Source: Methanoregula sp.
GTDB taxonomy: Archaea; Halobacteriota; Methanomicrobia; Methanomicrobiales; Methanospirillaceae
Length of the DNA: 64,000 nt
Reading direction: 5' to 3'
Assembly: GCA_041645435.1 (NCBI GenBank)
Contig: JBAZQB010000002.1
Coordinates: 124,001-188,000, forward strand
The notes under the pieces are model-generated. The model saw only the letters and a program-made list of their open reading frames with translations, was not told the DNA's origin and ran no database searches. The position numbers and the translations under genes are program-made. How positions within the stretch are numbered: the first letter of the stretch is position 1; each line of letters begins with the position of its first letter. Below, piece by piece: positions 55,943 through 64,000 of this stretch.

Positions 55943-56821
55943 TCACTCCCCTTTCTCCCCGAACAACCCGGTCGGCCTTACAACGAGCACAACGATCAGG
56001 ATAATGAACGAGACTGCGTCCTTCCATATCCCCCCGAGAAGGTATGCTGCGCTGTTCTCGGCGATACCCATCAGGAGCCCTCCGATAATTGCGCCCGGGA
56101 TGCTGCCGAGCCCGCCAAGGATGATGATGGCAAAGGCCTTCACCGCAGGTATCGATCCCATGTATGGGTTGAAGACCTGCCCGCTTACTACCCAAAGCGT
56201 CCCTGCTGCAGCCGCAAGTGCGCATCCGAGGCCAAAGCTGATGATGTCGATCCGCTCGACATTGATCCCGACGAGCATCGCACCTTTCCGGTTCTGGCTC
56301 GTTGCCCGCATTTCCATGCCGGTCGTCGTCTTTTTGAGGAAGAAGTAGAGGGCAAACAGGATCGCAGCTGTGAAAGCCACGATGATAATGTAATCGAGCG
56401 GGACGCTGAGCGAACCAACAGGGACCGTGATGCCGTCATAGGGGCTCCTGACGCTCTGCCAGGCGTCGCCCCAGATCATTGCGGCACCGTTCTGGAAGAT
56501 ATAGATAAGCCCGATGGAGAGGAAGATCTCGTTGAGTTTGCCTGTGCCAAGAATGGGCCGGAAACAGAGCCGTTCGACAATTGCCCCGATGCCAATGAGC
56601 GCGAGCATGGACAGAAGGATAATTACATAGGGATTAATTCCGGTCAGGAAAAAGATCGTCGCGGTGATGTACGCACCGATCATCAGGAACTCCCCGTGTG
56701 CAAAGTTGACGATCTTCATGACCCCGAAGATGAGGTTCAGGCCGGTGGCGAGCAGGATATAGATACAGCCGGCATACAGCCCCCAGAACATGATCTGCAG
56801 AAAAATACCAAGGTTGTCCAT
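55943..56821 (-). CDS. livH: Branched-chain amino-acid-type ABC transporter permease, LivH
   Basis: 292 residues with about eight helices. GLYAGCIYILLATGLNLIFGVMKIVNFAHGEFLMIGAY is the LivH signature (split here: NFAHGEF), and IILGGLGSIPGAIIGGLLMG closes the family pattern. ATG 56821 chosen over GTG 56824. Middle gene of livKHM. Confidence 0.93.
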   Translation of the reverse strand: MDNLGIFLQIMFWGLYAGCIYILLATGLNLIFGVMKIVNFAHGEFLMIGAYITATIFFLTGINPYVIILLSMLALIGIGAIVERLCFRPILGTGKLNEIFLSIGLIYIFQNGAAMIWGDAWQSVRSPYDGITVPVGSLSVPLDYIIIVAFTAAILFALYFFLKKTTTGMEMRATSQNRKGAMLVGINVERIDIISFGLGCALAAAAGTLWVVSGQVFNPYMGSIPAVKAFAIIILGGLGSIPGAIIGGLLMGIAENSAAYLLGGIWKDAVSFIILIVVLVVRPTGLFGEKGE

Positions 56822-56890
56822 CACTGCCTGCCTTCCATTTGTTTATGCTATAAAATCGTCCGCCTGTGATAAAAAAGGGATGTAATGGAT

Positions 56891-58222
56891 TTATGCGCTG
56901 CCGGCCGTGTACCAGGAAGGCAGTGCAAAGGCCGTTGTCTTTAAGTTGTCTGGCCAGACTATCGCGGGTCGCGTCTCACCGAGGGTCTGGTTGAACGATA
57001 GCTGTTCCATCCAGAGGTCGAAGGTCGACTCACGGAAGTCCGGTGAGAATGAGATGGTCTGGTCCTTCATTGCTTCGATGACCTGGGGCATCTTCAGATT
57101 GACGAGTGCCTGCCTGACGGTTGCCTTGTCGGTGGTTCCCGCGTTGCCGATTGCCTTTGCAGCGATGAACACTCCCTCATAGGTGGAGGCGCCCATCATG
57201 TCCGGGTAGGTACCGAACTTGGTGAAGTATGCCTGCTTAAAGGCGTTCTGGGCATCCGCGACAGCACCGGCCGGTGCAGTGTAAGGCGAGAACCTGCTCT
57301 CGATGATGGCTCCCTCGCCGTACTGCCCGAGATCCTTGTAGAACTGGGCGTTGTCATTGTTCTCAACGTTGAGGAAGATCGTGTTCAGACCAATGTCCCG
57401 CCGCGCCTGGGTGATGATCGGGGCACCTTCGTTCGGGAATGCCGCGATGTAGACCGCATCGGGGTTTGCTGCCTTGATCGCGGTCAGCTGCGTCCTGAAG
57501 TCGCTCTCGCCCATCTTGAAACTCTGCTGGGAGACGAGCTGGATATTGAGCTTCCCTTTCGTGATGGTATTGTTTACTGCAGTCTGCACACCTTTGCCAA
57601 ACGCGGTATCCTGGTATATCAGCGCGAGCCGGAGCGGGCGGTCAGCGGAAAACCCCGACTTCTTTGCAATGGCCGACCGGATGACCTGGTCGATGAAGCT
57701 CGTAGTATACTGGCCGTATGTGTCGGTTGTCGGGCAGTGATGGAAGACATAACTGGTATCAATATCGGTGCGGTGGGTGATGATGGGGCTCGATGCACCG
57801 GTAACAATGTACGGCACCTTGTACTCCGCGATAGTCTGTTCATATGCGGAAGTTACTGCACTCGAGTACCCGCCAACAAGGATATCCACCTTGTCATCGG
57901 TGATCAGCTTGGTTGCCGCTTTCTGGCCACCCTGCTGAGTTGACTCGTCATCTCCAACGATCAGCTTGATCTGGGCCTTTGACCCGTCTTTTAAGGTCAC
58001 GCCGCCATCGGCATTGATCTTGTCAGCGGCGACCTGTGCCGACTGCCACATGTTGTTGCCGACATTGCTTGCAGGGCCGGTCAGTGATACGATGACTCCT
58101 ATCTTGATGGTACCCTGAGAAGCCGACGTTGTCTGTTGCTGCGTTGCTGCCTGCTGAGTACAGCCTGCGAATAATGTGGCCAAGACAAGCAGGGCCACGA
58201 TAAAGAGAACCGGGTATTTCAT
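56891..58222 (-). CDS. livK: Branched-chain amino-acid-type substrate-binding lipoprotein, LivK
   Basis: 443 residues: signal and lipobox (LLVLATLFAGC), then a Peripla_BP_6 type fold (IKIGVIVSLTGPASNVGNNM, VGDDESTQQGGQKAATKLI, VDILVGGYSSAVTSAY, MMGASTYEGVFIAAKAIGNAG). The ligand may be a branched amino acid, amide or urea. First gene of livKHM, with a TATA box and two dyads in its promoter. Confidence 0.92.
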   Translation of the reverse strand: MKYPVLFIVALLVLATLFAGCTQQAATQQQTTSASQGTIKIGVIVSLTGPASNVGNNMWQSAQVAADKINADGGVTLKDGSKAQIKLIVGDDESTQQGGQKAATKLITDDKVDILVGGYSSAVTSAYEQTIAEYKVPYIVTGASSPIITHRTDIDTSYVFHHCPTTDTYGQYTTSFIDQVIRSAIAKKSGFSADRPLRLALIYQDTAFGKGVQTAVNNTITKGKLNIQLVSQQSFKMGESDFRTQLTAIKAANPDAVYIAAFPNEGAPIITQARRDIGLNTIFLNVENNDNAQFYKDLGQYGEGAIIESRFSPYTAPAGAVADAQNAFKQAYFTKFGTYPDMMGASTYEGVFIAAKAIGNAGTTDKATVRQALVNLKMPQVIEAMKDQTISFSPDFRESTFDLWMEQLSFNQTLGETRPAIVWPDNLKTTAFALPSWYTAGSA

Positions 58223-58234
58223 TCCATATCCCCT

Positions 58235-58300
58235 ATGCTATGAGATAGCATGGCACATTAACTGTCGATAGTTAAGCTAAAAAGAATATCGATTTATACC
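58235..58300 (-). promoter_or_regulatory. livK promoter with TATA box and two inverted repeats
   Basis: On the minus strand GGTATAAATC (58300-58291) is a good TATA box. TTAACT-GTCGAT-AGTTAA (58258-58275) lies where the transcript should begin, and ATGCTAT-GAG-ATAGCAT (58235-58251) is in the leader. Both dyads are perfect and suit repressor binding or a leader hairpin. Confidence 0.55.
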
Positions 58301-58489
58301 CGGAAAAATTCCGTTAAAAACTGCCGGCAGGTGTATCCTGAGAATGCCTATGTGAAAGGGCTGAACGAACTTGCTGACCGGTTATCCCGGAAGGAAAAGG
58401 ATCGGCCCAAAATAGCGGGGCAATCATGAGGGAATTGATACATGTTCCTCATATTCCACCCGTGCGCCTGAGGGAATGGCTGCTGAAGA

Positions 58490-60196
58490 TCAGTGATATC
58501 TCCATGCATCGGAGGGAATATGGATCTCAAACCGGGCTCCCCTGCCTGCTACCCCGGTCTCAACGATGCGAATGCCGGTCACGGCAAGTATCTCCCGGGA
58601 GAGTGTGAGGCCCAGCCCGGTATTTTTCCCGTACCCGCGTTTGAAGATCAGTTCCTTTTCTTCATCAGCAATACCTACACCATTATCCTCGAATACTACC
58701 CCCAGTTCCCCATTTATCCGTCCTTGGCTGTATATCTGGATCAGCGTGGGTGGTCCGCCATGCCTCAGCGCATTTTCCAGCAGGTTGTAGATTACTTTTT
58801 CCGTGAGAGGATCGGCATAGATATCGATCGATTCAACACGGGAAGTTATCTCCACTCTTTCGCGGGCGAGGTTGTTGACAGCCCGGATGATCATCGGCCC
58901 GAGTGCCTGCCAGACCGGTTTGTGTATGCCTATATCTTCGTACTGGCTGGAAAACCGAAGATGACTGGAGATATTCTCAACTATCTCGAGGCTTGCTGTG
59001 AGGTGGGGAAGAGAGACGGGATCAGTTTCCCCTTCTTTAAGCAGTGTCAGGTACCCGTTAAGGGCTGTGATAAGGTTGCTGATATCATGACGGGTCAGCT
59101 GACTTAACAAGGAGATCTTTTCATTGGCCCGACTGAGGGCCTGTTCTGATGCTTTCCGGCTGGTGATATCCCGCAGGATCAGGACAAATCCTGCCGGTTC
59201 GCCATCCGGGTCTTTTACCAGTGAGCCGGCAATGCTGACCACTTTGCATTCGCCACAATCCAGTTCTGCCTCGAGATCTGATACCATTCCTTGCTCCCGG
59301 ATTGTAGCCCGTAAATTCTGGCACGCTGAAAGGGGAAGGAGAATATCGAGAGACTCTCCGGGAAGATCTTTTTCTTGTTTCTCAAGAATTTCTGCTGCTG
59401 ACGAATTACTTACGATAATGCGGCCATCCAAATCAGTAAGGATCAGTCCATCGGGCATCGTGTGGATGATGTTCATAGCAGCGGATTCCGGGGTAATGGT
59501 GAAGAGCCCGTGTCTGAGAATGGAATAGGAAATAATTACGGAGAAGCAGACGATGCCTATAAAAACCAGGTTCGGGAGATATATCCCGAATGCCGGGAGA
59601 AAAACCCCGGAAAGGGATCCAAACAGCATGACAACAACGATACCAATGCTGATAAAACCGTTCTGTTGCCGGATAATTCCCGGCCCCCGTTTATGCCATG
59701 AGGAAAGGCCGACATACAGGGCAAAGACCATCACCAGAATTATAAAGACCGATTCGGCCTGGTACGCCAGACTTTCCCGGACGGGCACATAGACGAACCC
59801 GAGTTCCGGCTGGTAAACCACTGTGAAGATTGATTCTGTGACCAGTTCGATAAAGGTTATCGCAAGTGCAGGCAGGTAGAGAAAAATCACCAGGTACCTG
59901 AGGTTCTCCTTTTTTGCAAGCGGGTGTTCGGTTAATGCGAGAACGAAATGCAGGGTGAATGCGATAGTGAGTGTCCAGAATGAACTTGCTTTAAGCCAGA
60001 ACCAGACCCCGTTATATCCTTGGGCAGTCCAGATGAGATACTCCCCCGCTGCCCAGTACGTGGCCATGAGCATGGCTGCAAGAAAGAGGCGGTTTGCCAT
60101 CGATTTGGGATTTTTTGCATAGACATATACCCCAAGACCGTACGTAATGGCAGCAGATACAAGGCAGAAGAATACAAGGACGGGGAGAATATCCAT
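58490..60196 (-). CDS. 7TM-PAS sensor histidine kinase
   Basis: 568 residues. Seven hydrophobic helices in residues 1-230 (histidine kinase N-terminal 7TM type), PAS domain about 250-365 (MPDGLILTDLDGRIIVSNSS), H-box LTRHDISNLITALNGYL with His370, HATPase with LENALRHG, EDNGVGIADE and GLGLTLSREIL. The intact H-box contrasts with the two sensors at 7.8-11.2 kb. ATG 60196 chosen. No response regulator is adjacent. Confidence 0.9.
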   Translation of the reverse strand: MDILPVLVFFCLVSAAITYGLGVYVYAKNPKSMANRLFLAAMLMATYWAAGEYLIWTAQGYNGVWFWLKASSFWTLTIAFTLHFVLALTEHPLAKKENLRYLVIFLYLPALAITFIELVTESIFTVVYQPELGFVYVPVRESLAYQAESVFIILVMVFALYVGLSSWHKRGPGIIRQQNGFISIGIVVVMLFGSLSGVFLPAFGIYLPNLVFIGIVCFSVIISYSILRHGLFTITPESAAMNIIHTMPDGLILTDLDGRIIVSNSSAAEILEKQEKDLPGESLDILLPLSACQNLRATIREQGMVSDLEAELDCGECKVVSIAGSLVKDPDGEPAGFVLILRDITSRKASEQALSRANEKISLLSQLTRHDISNLITALNGYLTLLKEGETDPVSLPHLTASLEIVENISSHLRFSSQYEDIGIHKPVWQALGPMIIRAVNNLARERVEITSRVESIDIYADPLTEKVIYNLLENALRHGGPPTLIQIYSQGRINGELGVVFEDNGVGIADEEKELIFKRGYGKNTGLGLTLSREILAVTGIRIVETGVAGRGARFEIHIPSDAWRYH

Positions 60197-60403
60197 AGAT
60201 TGTTCAAATCCGCACGGTCGCTTAGAAAACGGGCACTGCAATCAGGTCTCCTGCTGATCTGCTCTAAGCATACGGCATGTAAGAGGTTTTGCGATACTGC
60301 CCGTAGTTATTTTAATCTGGGTTTTTTTAAAAGAAAACACTTCTCTTATTATTTTTCAGGGATTGCCCGACCCATTTTTTTGACTATAATCCGGCAGGAC
60401 AAC

Positions 60404-60417
60404 AAATTCCAATGGAG
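60404..60417 (+). promoter_or_regulatory. ORB-like word upstream of cdc6 (weak)
   Basis: TTCCAATGGAG resembles the core TTCCA-x-TGGAA of archaeal origin recognition boxes. A single copy about 35 bases before orc1/cdc6. One copy does not make an origin. Confidence 0.2.
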
Positions 60418-60447
60418 TTAATACTGATCGCGTAAACGTGTACTACG

Positions 60448-61572
60448 ATGAAAAAGAACCTGCTGATGTGGGATGAAACACTCTTCCGCGACCCGGAGGT
60501 GCTGGAGATTGATTATGTTCCCGAGCAGTTCGAGTTCCGCGATGCCCAGATGCGCGAACTCGCGTTCCAGATCCGTCCCGCCCTCAGGGGGGGACGCCCG
60601 TTAAACACGGTCTGCAAAGGGTTGCCGGGCACGGGAAAGACAACAAGCGTCCGGAAGCTCTTTGCCGAGATCGAAGAGACAACAAAAAAACTCGTACCGG
60701 TTTATATCAACTGCCAGATCGACAACACCAAGTTTGCCATCATCTCGCAGATCTACAAAAAACTCGCCGGCCATCTACCCCCCTCTTCCGGCACATCGTT
60801 CAAACAGGTGTTTGACGCGGTTGCCCGGATACTGGTCAAAGACGAGATTGTGCTGCTCGTAGCGCTCGACGATGCGAATTATCTCCTCTACGAAAACGAG
60901 ATCAACAAGGTGCTCTACACCCTCCTCCGCTCCCACGAGGCCTATGAAGGCACCCGTATCGGCGTGATCGTGATCATCAGTGATATGGATGTCGACCTGT
61001 CACGGGCAGTAGATGCCCGGGTTGCCTCGGTCTTCCTGCCAACTGAGATTTATTTTGAACCTTACGGGGATGCCGAAGTGCAGGAGATCATGAAAGCGAG
61101 AGTGATGCAGGGACTGTTCACCAGTGTGCTCAGCGATGACCTGCTCAGCCTGGTTGTCGAAAAGACCCTTGCCTGCGGGGATCTCCGGGTGGGTATTGAT
61201 CTCCTGAAGCGGGCAACGCTCAGTGCCGAGCGTGCTGCCCGGCGCAGTATCGAACGCGAGGATATCTGCGGTGCATACGAGATATCGAAGTACCTGCACC
61301 TCTCCTACACGGTAAAGACCTTAAAAGACGAGGAGCGACAGATTCTCAAATCCTTTGCAGAGAGGAGCCTTAAGGAATCCGATATGAACGCAGGCGAGGT
61401 TTACAAATCCCTCAAGGAATCGCTCTCGATTGGTTACACCCGGTTCTATGAGATCGTGAAAAAGATGGATGCGCTGCGTCTGATCAACCTCCAGTACCGC
61501 GACGGAAAAGGCAGGACCCGGATTATTACTCTCCGTTACGAGCCGGTAAAGGTTCTTGAATACCTTTCATAA
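60448..61572 (+). CDS. cdc6: Orc1/Cdc6 replication initiator
   Basis: 374 residues. AAA+ domain: KGLPGTGKTTSVRKL (Walker A), LLVALDDANYLLYE (Walker B, with D-D in place of D-E), ISDMDVDLSRAVDARV sensor 1 region, CGDLRVGIDLLKRAT sensor 2; C-terminal winged helix (YTRFYEIVKKMDALRLINLQY). Binds origins and loads MCM. The spacer 60197-60447 holds T-rich and A-rich tracts. Confidence 0.92.
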   Translation: MKKNLLMWDETLFRDPEVLEIDYVPEQFEFRDAQMRELAFQIRPALRGGRPLNTVCKGLPGTGKTTSVRKLFAEIEETTKKLVPVYINCQIDNTKFAIISQIYKKLAGHLPPSSGTSFKQVFDAVARILVKDEIVLLVALDDANYLLYENEINKVLYTLLRSHEAYEGTRIGVIVIISDMDVDLSRAVDARVASVFLPTEIYFEPYGDAEVQEIMKARVMQGLFTSVLSDDLLSLVVEKTLACGDLRVGIDLLKRATLSAERAARRSIEREDICGAYEISKYLHLSYTVKTLKDEERQILKSFAERSLKESDMNAGEVYKSLKESLSIGYTRFYEIVKKMDALRLINLQYRDGKGRTRIITLRYEPVKVLEYLS

Positions 61573-61623
61573 ATCCATATCCCCTTTTAACATCCAAACG
61601 TTTGAAAAATATTATCTATCCCC

Positions 61624-61653
61624 AAAACCCTCTTTTATGATACAGAGGGTTTT
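61624..61653 (+). promoter_or_regulatory. Perfect 10-bp leader hairpin before mch
   Basis: AAAACCCTCT (61624-61633), 10-base loop, AGAGGGTTTT (61644-61653). The right arm holds the purine tract AGAGGG that is the best ribosome binding site for ATG 61659, so folding would hide it. Confidence 0.55.
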
Positions 61654-61658
61654 TGTTC

Positions 61659-62603
61659 ATGCTGAGTGTTAACGAACTGGCACTGGAGATTTTTGATAAT
61701 CTGGCCGATCTGGCTGAAGAATTCAACGCCTGCTATCATGAACTTGATAACGGGGCACGCATTGTTGACTGTGGTGTAAGTGTACGCGGCGGCTATGCAG
61801 CCGGCAGGGCTTTTACCGAGATCTGCATGGGCGGTCTTGGCGAGGTGAACTTCCGCATGGGACACATCAAGGAGTTCCCGATGCCCTTTGTCGATGTCAC
61901 CACGGACTTCCCGTCGATCTCCTGCCTTGGTTCACAGAAGGCCGGCTGGACCGTCAAAGTGGGCAACTACTTTGCGATGGGCAGCGGCCCGGCCCGGGCG
62001 CTCTCCTTAAAGCCGAAGCACACCTTTGAAGTCATTGAATACGAAGATGACTACGATTGTGCCGTGATGTGCCTTGAGAGCGACCACCTTCCCAATGCAG
62101 AAGTCATGGAAAAGATCGCGGAAGAGTGCCACGTCGATGTGGCCAATGTCTGTGCGGTTGTTGCACCCACGTCCTGCCTGGTCGGCTCGATCCAGGTCTC
62201 CGGCCGGTGCGTCGAGACCGCGGTATACAAACTCAACGAGCTCGGGTTTGATACCCGGAAGATCATTGCCGCAATGGGAACTGCACCGGTTCCCCCGGTG
62301 CGGGGAGCCAAACTTGCGATGGGGGTCACCAATGATGCCACGATCTACCACGGCAGGATCAACCTCACGATGAATGCGCCCGAGATCAAGGACTACCTCG
62401 CAAAGATCCCGAGCAGCAGTTCCAAGGGATACGGTAAACCGTTCAACGACATCTTCAAGGAAGCAGGGTATGATTTCTACAAGATCGATACCTCGCTCTT
62501 CTCACCCGCAGAAGTCATCATCAACGAGCTCTCAACGGGCTCTGTCTACCATGTCGGTGCTGTGAACCCCGAAGTGACGCTGAAGTCATTCGGGCTCCAG
62601 TAA
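61659..62603 (+). CDS. mch: Methenyltetrahydromethanopterin cyclohydrolase
   Basis: 314 residues, full length. Conserved pieces: LDNGARIVDCGVSVRGGYAAG, CMGGLGEVNF, AMGSGPARAL, VAPTSCLVGSIQVSGR, MGTAPVPPV, and a final GAVNPEVTLKSFG. Interconverts N5-formyl- and methenyl-H4MPT in methanogenesis from CO2 or formate. TTG 61653 in the hairpin arm is an unlikely start. Confidence 0.97.
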   Translation: MLSVNELALEIFDNLADLAEEFNACYHELDNGARIVDCGVSVRGGYAAGRAFTEICMGGLGEVNFRMGHIKEFPMPFVDVTTDFPSISCLGSQKAGWTVKVGNYFAMGSGPARALSLKPKHTFEVIEYEDDYDCAVMCLESDHLPNAEVMEKIAEECHVDVANVCAVVAPTSCLVGSIQVSGRCVETAVYKLNELGFDTRKIIAAMGTAPVPPVRGAKLAMGVTNDATIYHGRINLTMNAPEIKDYLAKIPSSSSKGYGKPFNDIFKEAGYDFYKIDTSLFSPAEVIINELSTGSVYHVGAVNPEVTLKSFGLQ

Positions 62604-62644
62604 AATCTCCACTCTCTTTTTTTCTCTCCAGATTTTTAAAAGGG

Positions 62645-62663
62645 GAATTCCAATATGGAATTC
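62645..62663. repeat. Perfect inverted repeat after mch
   Basis: GAATTCCA, loop ATA, TGGAATTC, 42 bases after the mch stop and after a T run. May act as a 3' stem or protein site. The rest of 62604-62868 shows nothing else. Confidence 0.4.
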
Positions 62664-62868
62664 ATTTTCTTGTGGTGTCTTGTCAGTTCAGGAGAATAGC
62701 AATGCAGGAATATTCGCATGATTGCCGATGATAAACCAACGATGATGTCTTGCCCAGGATTTTTTTCTGAAGGAATCCTAGTGAACAGGTCAAATCATTT
62801 AGGAATACTGCAAGGCATTGCTCGGTTTTTCCCACGGGGAAATATTTTCTGATATCCCTTTATTGGAA

Positions 62869-63414
62869 TTATATGATGGATAAGAGATTTTCTTCCATGA
62901 TCGTTGTTGGCGTTATACGGCGAATACTGGTCGGAGTACCCGTGGGGGGTTTGAGCATTATGGTAATCACCTGATTCGGAACGATTGGTGCTGCAGGATT
63001 GATGCGGATGACAAAATGCTCTTCGTACTCAATCCTGTTATTGGGATTACCTACCTCATTTTGCACAGAGAGTATCCCCCATCTTCCTGGTGGGGGATTG
63101 CCCCGGAATCCCTCGACAGGCTTGAGGGTTTCAGTTCGGATTGCATCCGCATATACGATGACCAGCTCTTCTATCTCCATGGATTTTATGTCAGGTACAA
63201 GACCGACCGTAAACGTGATGGTATCAACGGTGCCCCGTGGTATGCCCAGTCCGGTCACGTCCCCGAAAACCTGCAGCACCTGACCGGGTTGCAGATTACC
63301 CTGAGGGTTTATTGCTGCAGGTGCTGGTGTTGAGGTGTCCTCTCCAATGCAGCCGGCTGCAAGGACACCTGATATAAGCATGAGTGTCAGGAAAAAGAAA
63401 TACCCCTTTCCCAT
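62869..63414 (-). CDS. Archaellin-like lipoprotein
   Basis: 181 residues from ATG 63414 (AGGA upstream). Signal peptide with lipobox (LMLISGVLAAGC), Pro/Thr linker, then VFGDVTGLGIPRGTVDTITFTVGLVPD and IEELVIVYADAIRTETL, which closely resemble the outer domain of archaeal flagellins (archaellins). True archaellins have a class III signal and a hydrophobic assembly helix; neither is present, so this is not a filament subunit of the usual kind. Confidence 0.65.
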   Translation of the reverse strand: MGKGYFFFLTLMLISGVLAAGCIGEDTSTPAPAAINPQGNLQPGQVLQVFGDVTGLGIPRGTVDTITFTVGLVPDIKSMEIEELVIVYADAIRTETLKPVEGFRGNPPPGRWGILSVQNEVGNPNNRIEYEEHFVIRINPAAPIVPNQVITIMLKPPTGTPTSIRRITPTTIMEENLLSII

Positions 63415-63726
63415 GGATTGTCCTGCCATATGGTGTAGAGAAACTCTGTGGAGGAACTTAAAAAACAATGCTATCAAACACAAAAAAATGGGGATAAGAA
63501 AATCTTCGGCAGCCTCGACTGAATAAGGATCAGTAGCCATTCAGATCCTGCCTGAAACGATCGATTTTACCGTTGTGACCCTTCTTGCAGAATCGCGCGT
63601 GATTCAATAGCAGGTTATTCTTCATTATATCAGCCAGTGGATCTAGTATCATCTCTCACGTGTTTTTTCCGGATTCACTGTTCCATACCTTGAAGTGAAC
63701 AGGTAGCAATAATTAATCAGAATCCC
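63415..63726. other. Spacer between divergent genes
   Basis: Contains the upstream regions of the archaellin-like gene and of the CDF gene. No frame, repeat or RNA is visible. Confidence 0.4.
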
Positions 63727-64000
63727 ATGAATGCGACTCCTCTGGACAAACAATCGCTTGACCAGCTTAAAGAAAAGACTGCCCGGCTGTCTGTCCTGTC
63801 CAACACCTGTCTGGTACTCATGAAATTTGTTGTCGGGTTCGCAATCGGTTCGGTCAGCATTATTTCAGAAGCTATCCATTCCGCTATGGATCTGATAGCT
63901 GCAGTGATCGCATTTTTCTCGGTGCGGAAATCTGCAGAGCCTCCGGATGCAGCACATTCGTTCGGGCATGGAAAGTTCGAGGATATATCGGGGCTTATTG
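63727..64000 (+). CDS. Cation diffusion facilitator transporter, N-terminal part (3' truncated by window)
   Basis: 91 residues from ATG 63727. KTARLSVLSNTCLVLMKFVVGFAIGSVSIISEAIHSAMDL is the CDF pattern for the first two helices (GSVSIISEAIHS carries the metal-site H and D), then HSFGHGKFEDISGLI. A second family member beside the one at the left edge. The gene runs out of the window. Confidence 0.9.
   Translation, partial: MNATPLDKQSLDQLKEKTARLSVLSNTCLVLMKFVVGFAIGSVSIISEAIHSAMDLIAAVIAFFSVRKSAEPPDAAHSFGHGKFEDISGLI

Noticed and set aside
60404..60417. Replication origin at orc1/cdc6
   Set aside because: Only one ORB-like word and no set of inverted boxes or clear duplex-unwinding element were seen, so no origin is called beyond a weak site.

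Overview
The window comes from a methanogenic archaeon, most likely order Methanomicrobiales and close to Methanoregula. The group is certain from methenyl-H4MPT cyclohydrolase (mch), methanogenesis marker protein 12, Orc1/Cdc6, an archaeal splicing endonuclease and archaeal apgM. The genus is an inference from protein style and the moderate-to-high GC background.

Layout. 0-16.5 kb: the tail of a CDF metal transporter, a repeat-rich spacer, housekeeping and small enzyme genes (DUF2115, N-formylglutamate amidohydrolase family, YkgJ-type cysteine-cluster protein, flavoproteins, DEAD-box helicase, metallo-beta-lactamase fold hydrolase, endonuclease IV), several secreted or anchored proteins, and a tandem pair of binding-protein/histidine-kinase-like sensors that both lack the phosphoacceptor histidine. 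16.5-23.8 kb: a tightly coupled minus-strand operon of six genes: radical SAM activase-like protein, DUF1257 (Ycf35), Ycf46-type AAA ATPase, double-propeller WD40 protein, lidless Hsp70, DUF2997. Its function is not known to me and it is the best candidate for an undescribed system. 24-34.7 kb: information-processing and metabolic genes (endA-trpS-pheS-pheT, hisF, ahcY, ogg-type glycosylase, a NifB-like radical SAM protein) and an FKBP prolyl isomerase.

35.4-47.2 kb is an accessory region bounded by two arrays of a degenerate intergenic repeat and, on the right, by a tRNA-Val gene. It holds a small membrane protein operon, a possible PD-(D/E)XK-like protein, two 3' remnants of a type I restriction specificity gene (hsdS) flanking an AT-rich gene with an ApeA-like HEPN motif, a Hachiman-type hamA-hamB pair, and a three-gene set of two DUF488 proteins plus a probable dual-OB protein. 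The AT-rich composition from 38.6 to 44.1 kb points to horizontal acquisition.

47.2-64 kb returns to core genes: porCDAB (pyruvate:ferredoxin oxidoreductase), marker protein 12, a GalE-like epimerase, apgM, a branched-chain amino-acid-type ABC transporter split into two convergent units (livGF on plus, livKHM on minus), a 7TM-PAS histidine kinase with an intact H-box, orc1/cdc6, mch preceded by a perfect leader hairpin, an archaellin-like lipoprotein, and the start of a second CDF transporter.

All family assignments come from reading the translated sequence by eye; no database search was run.
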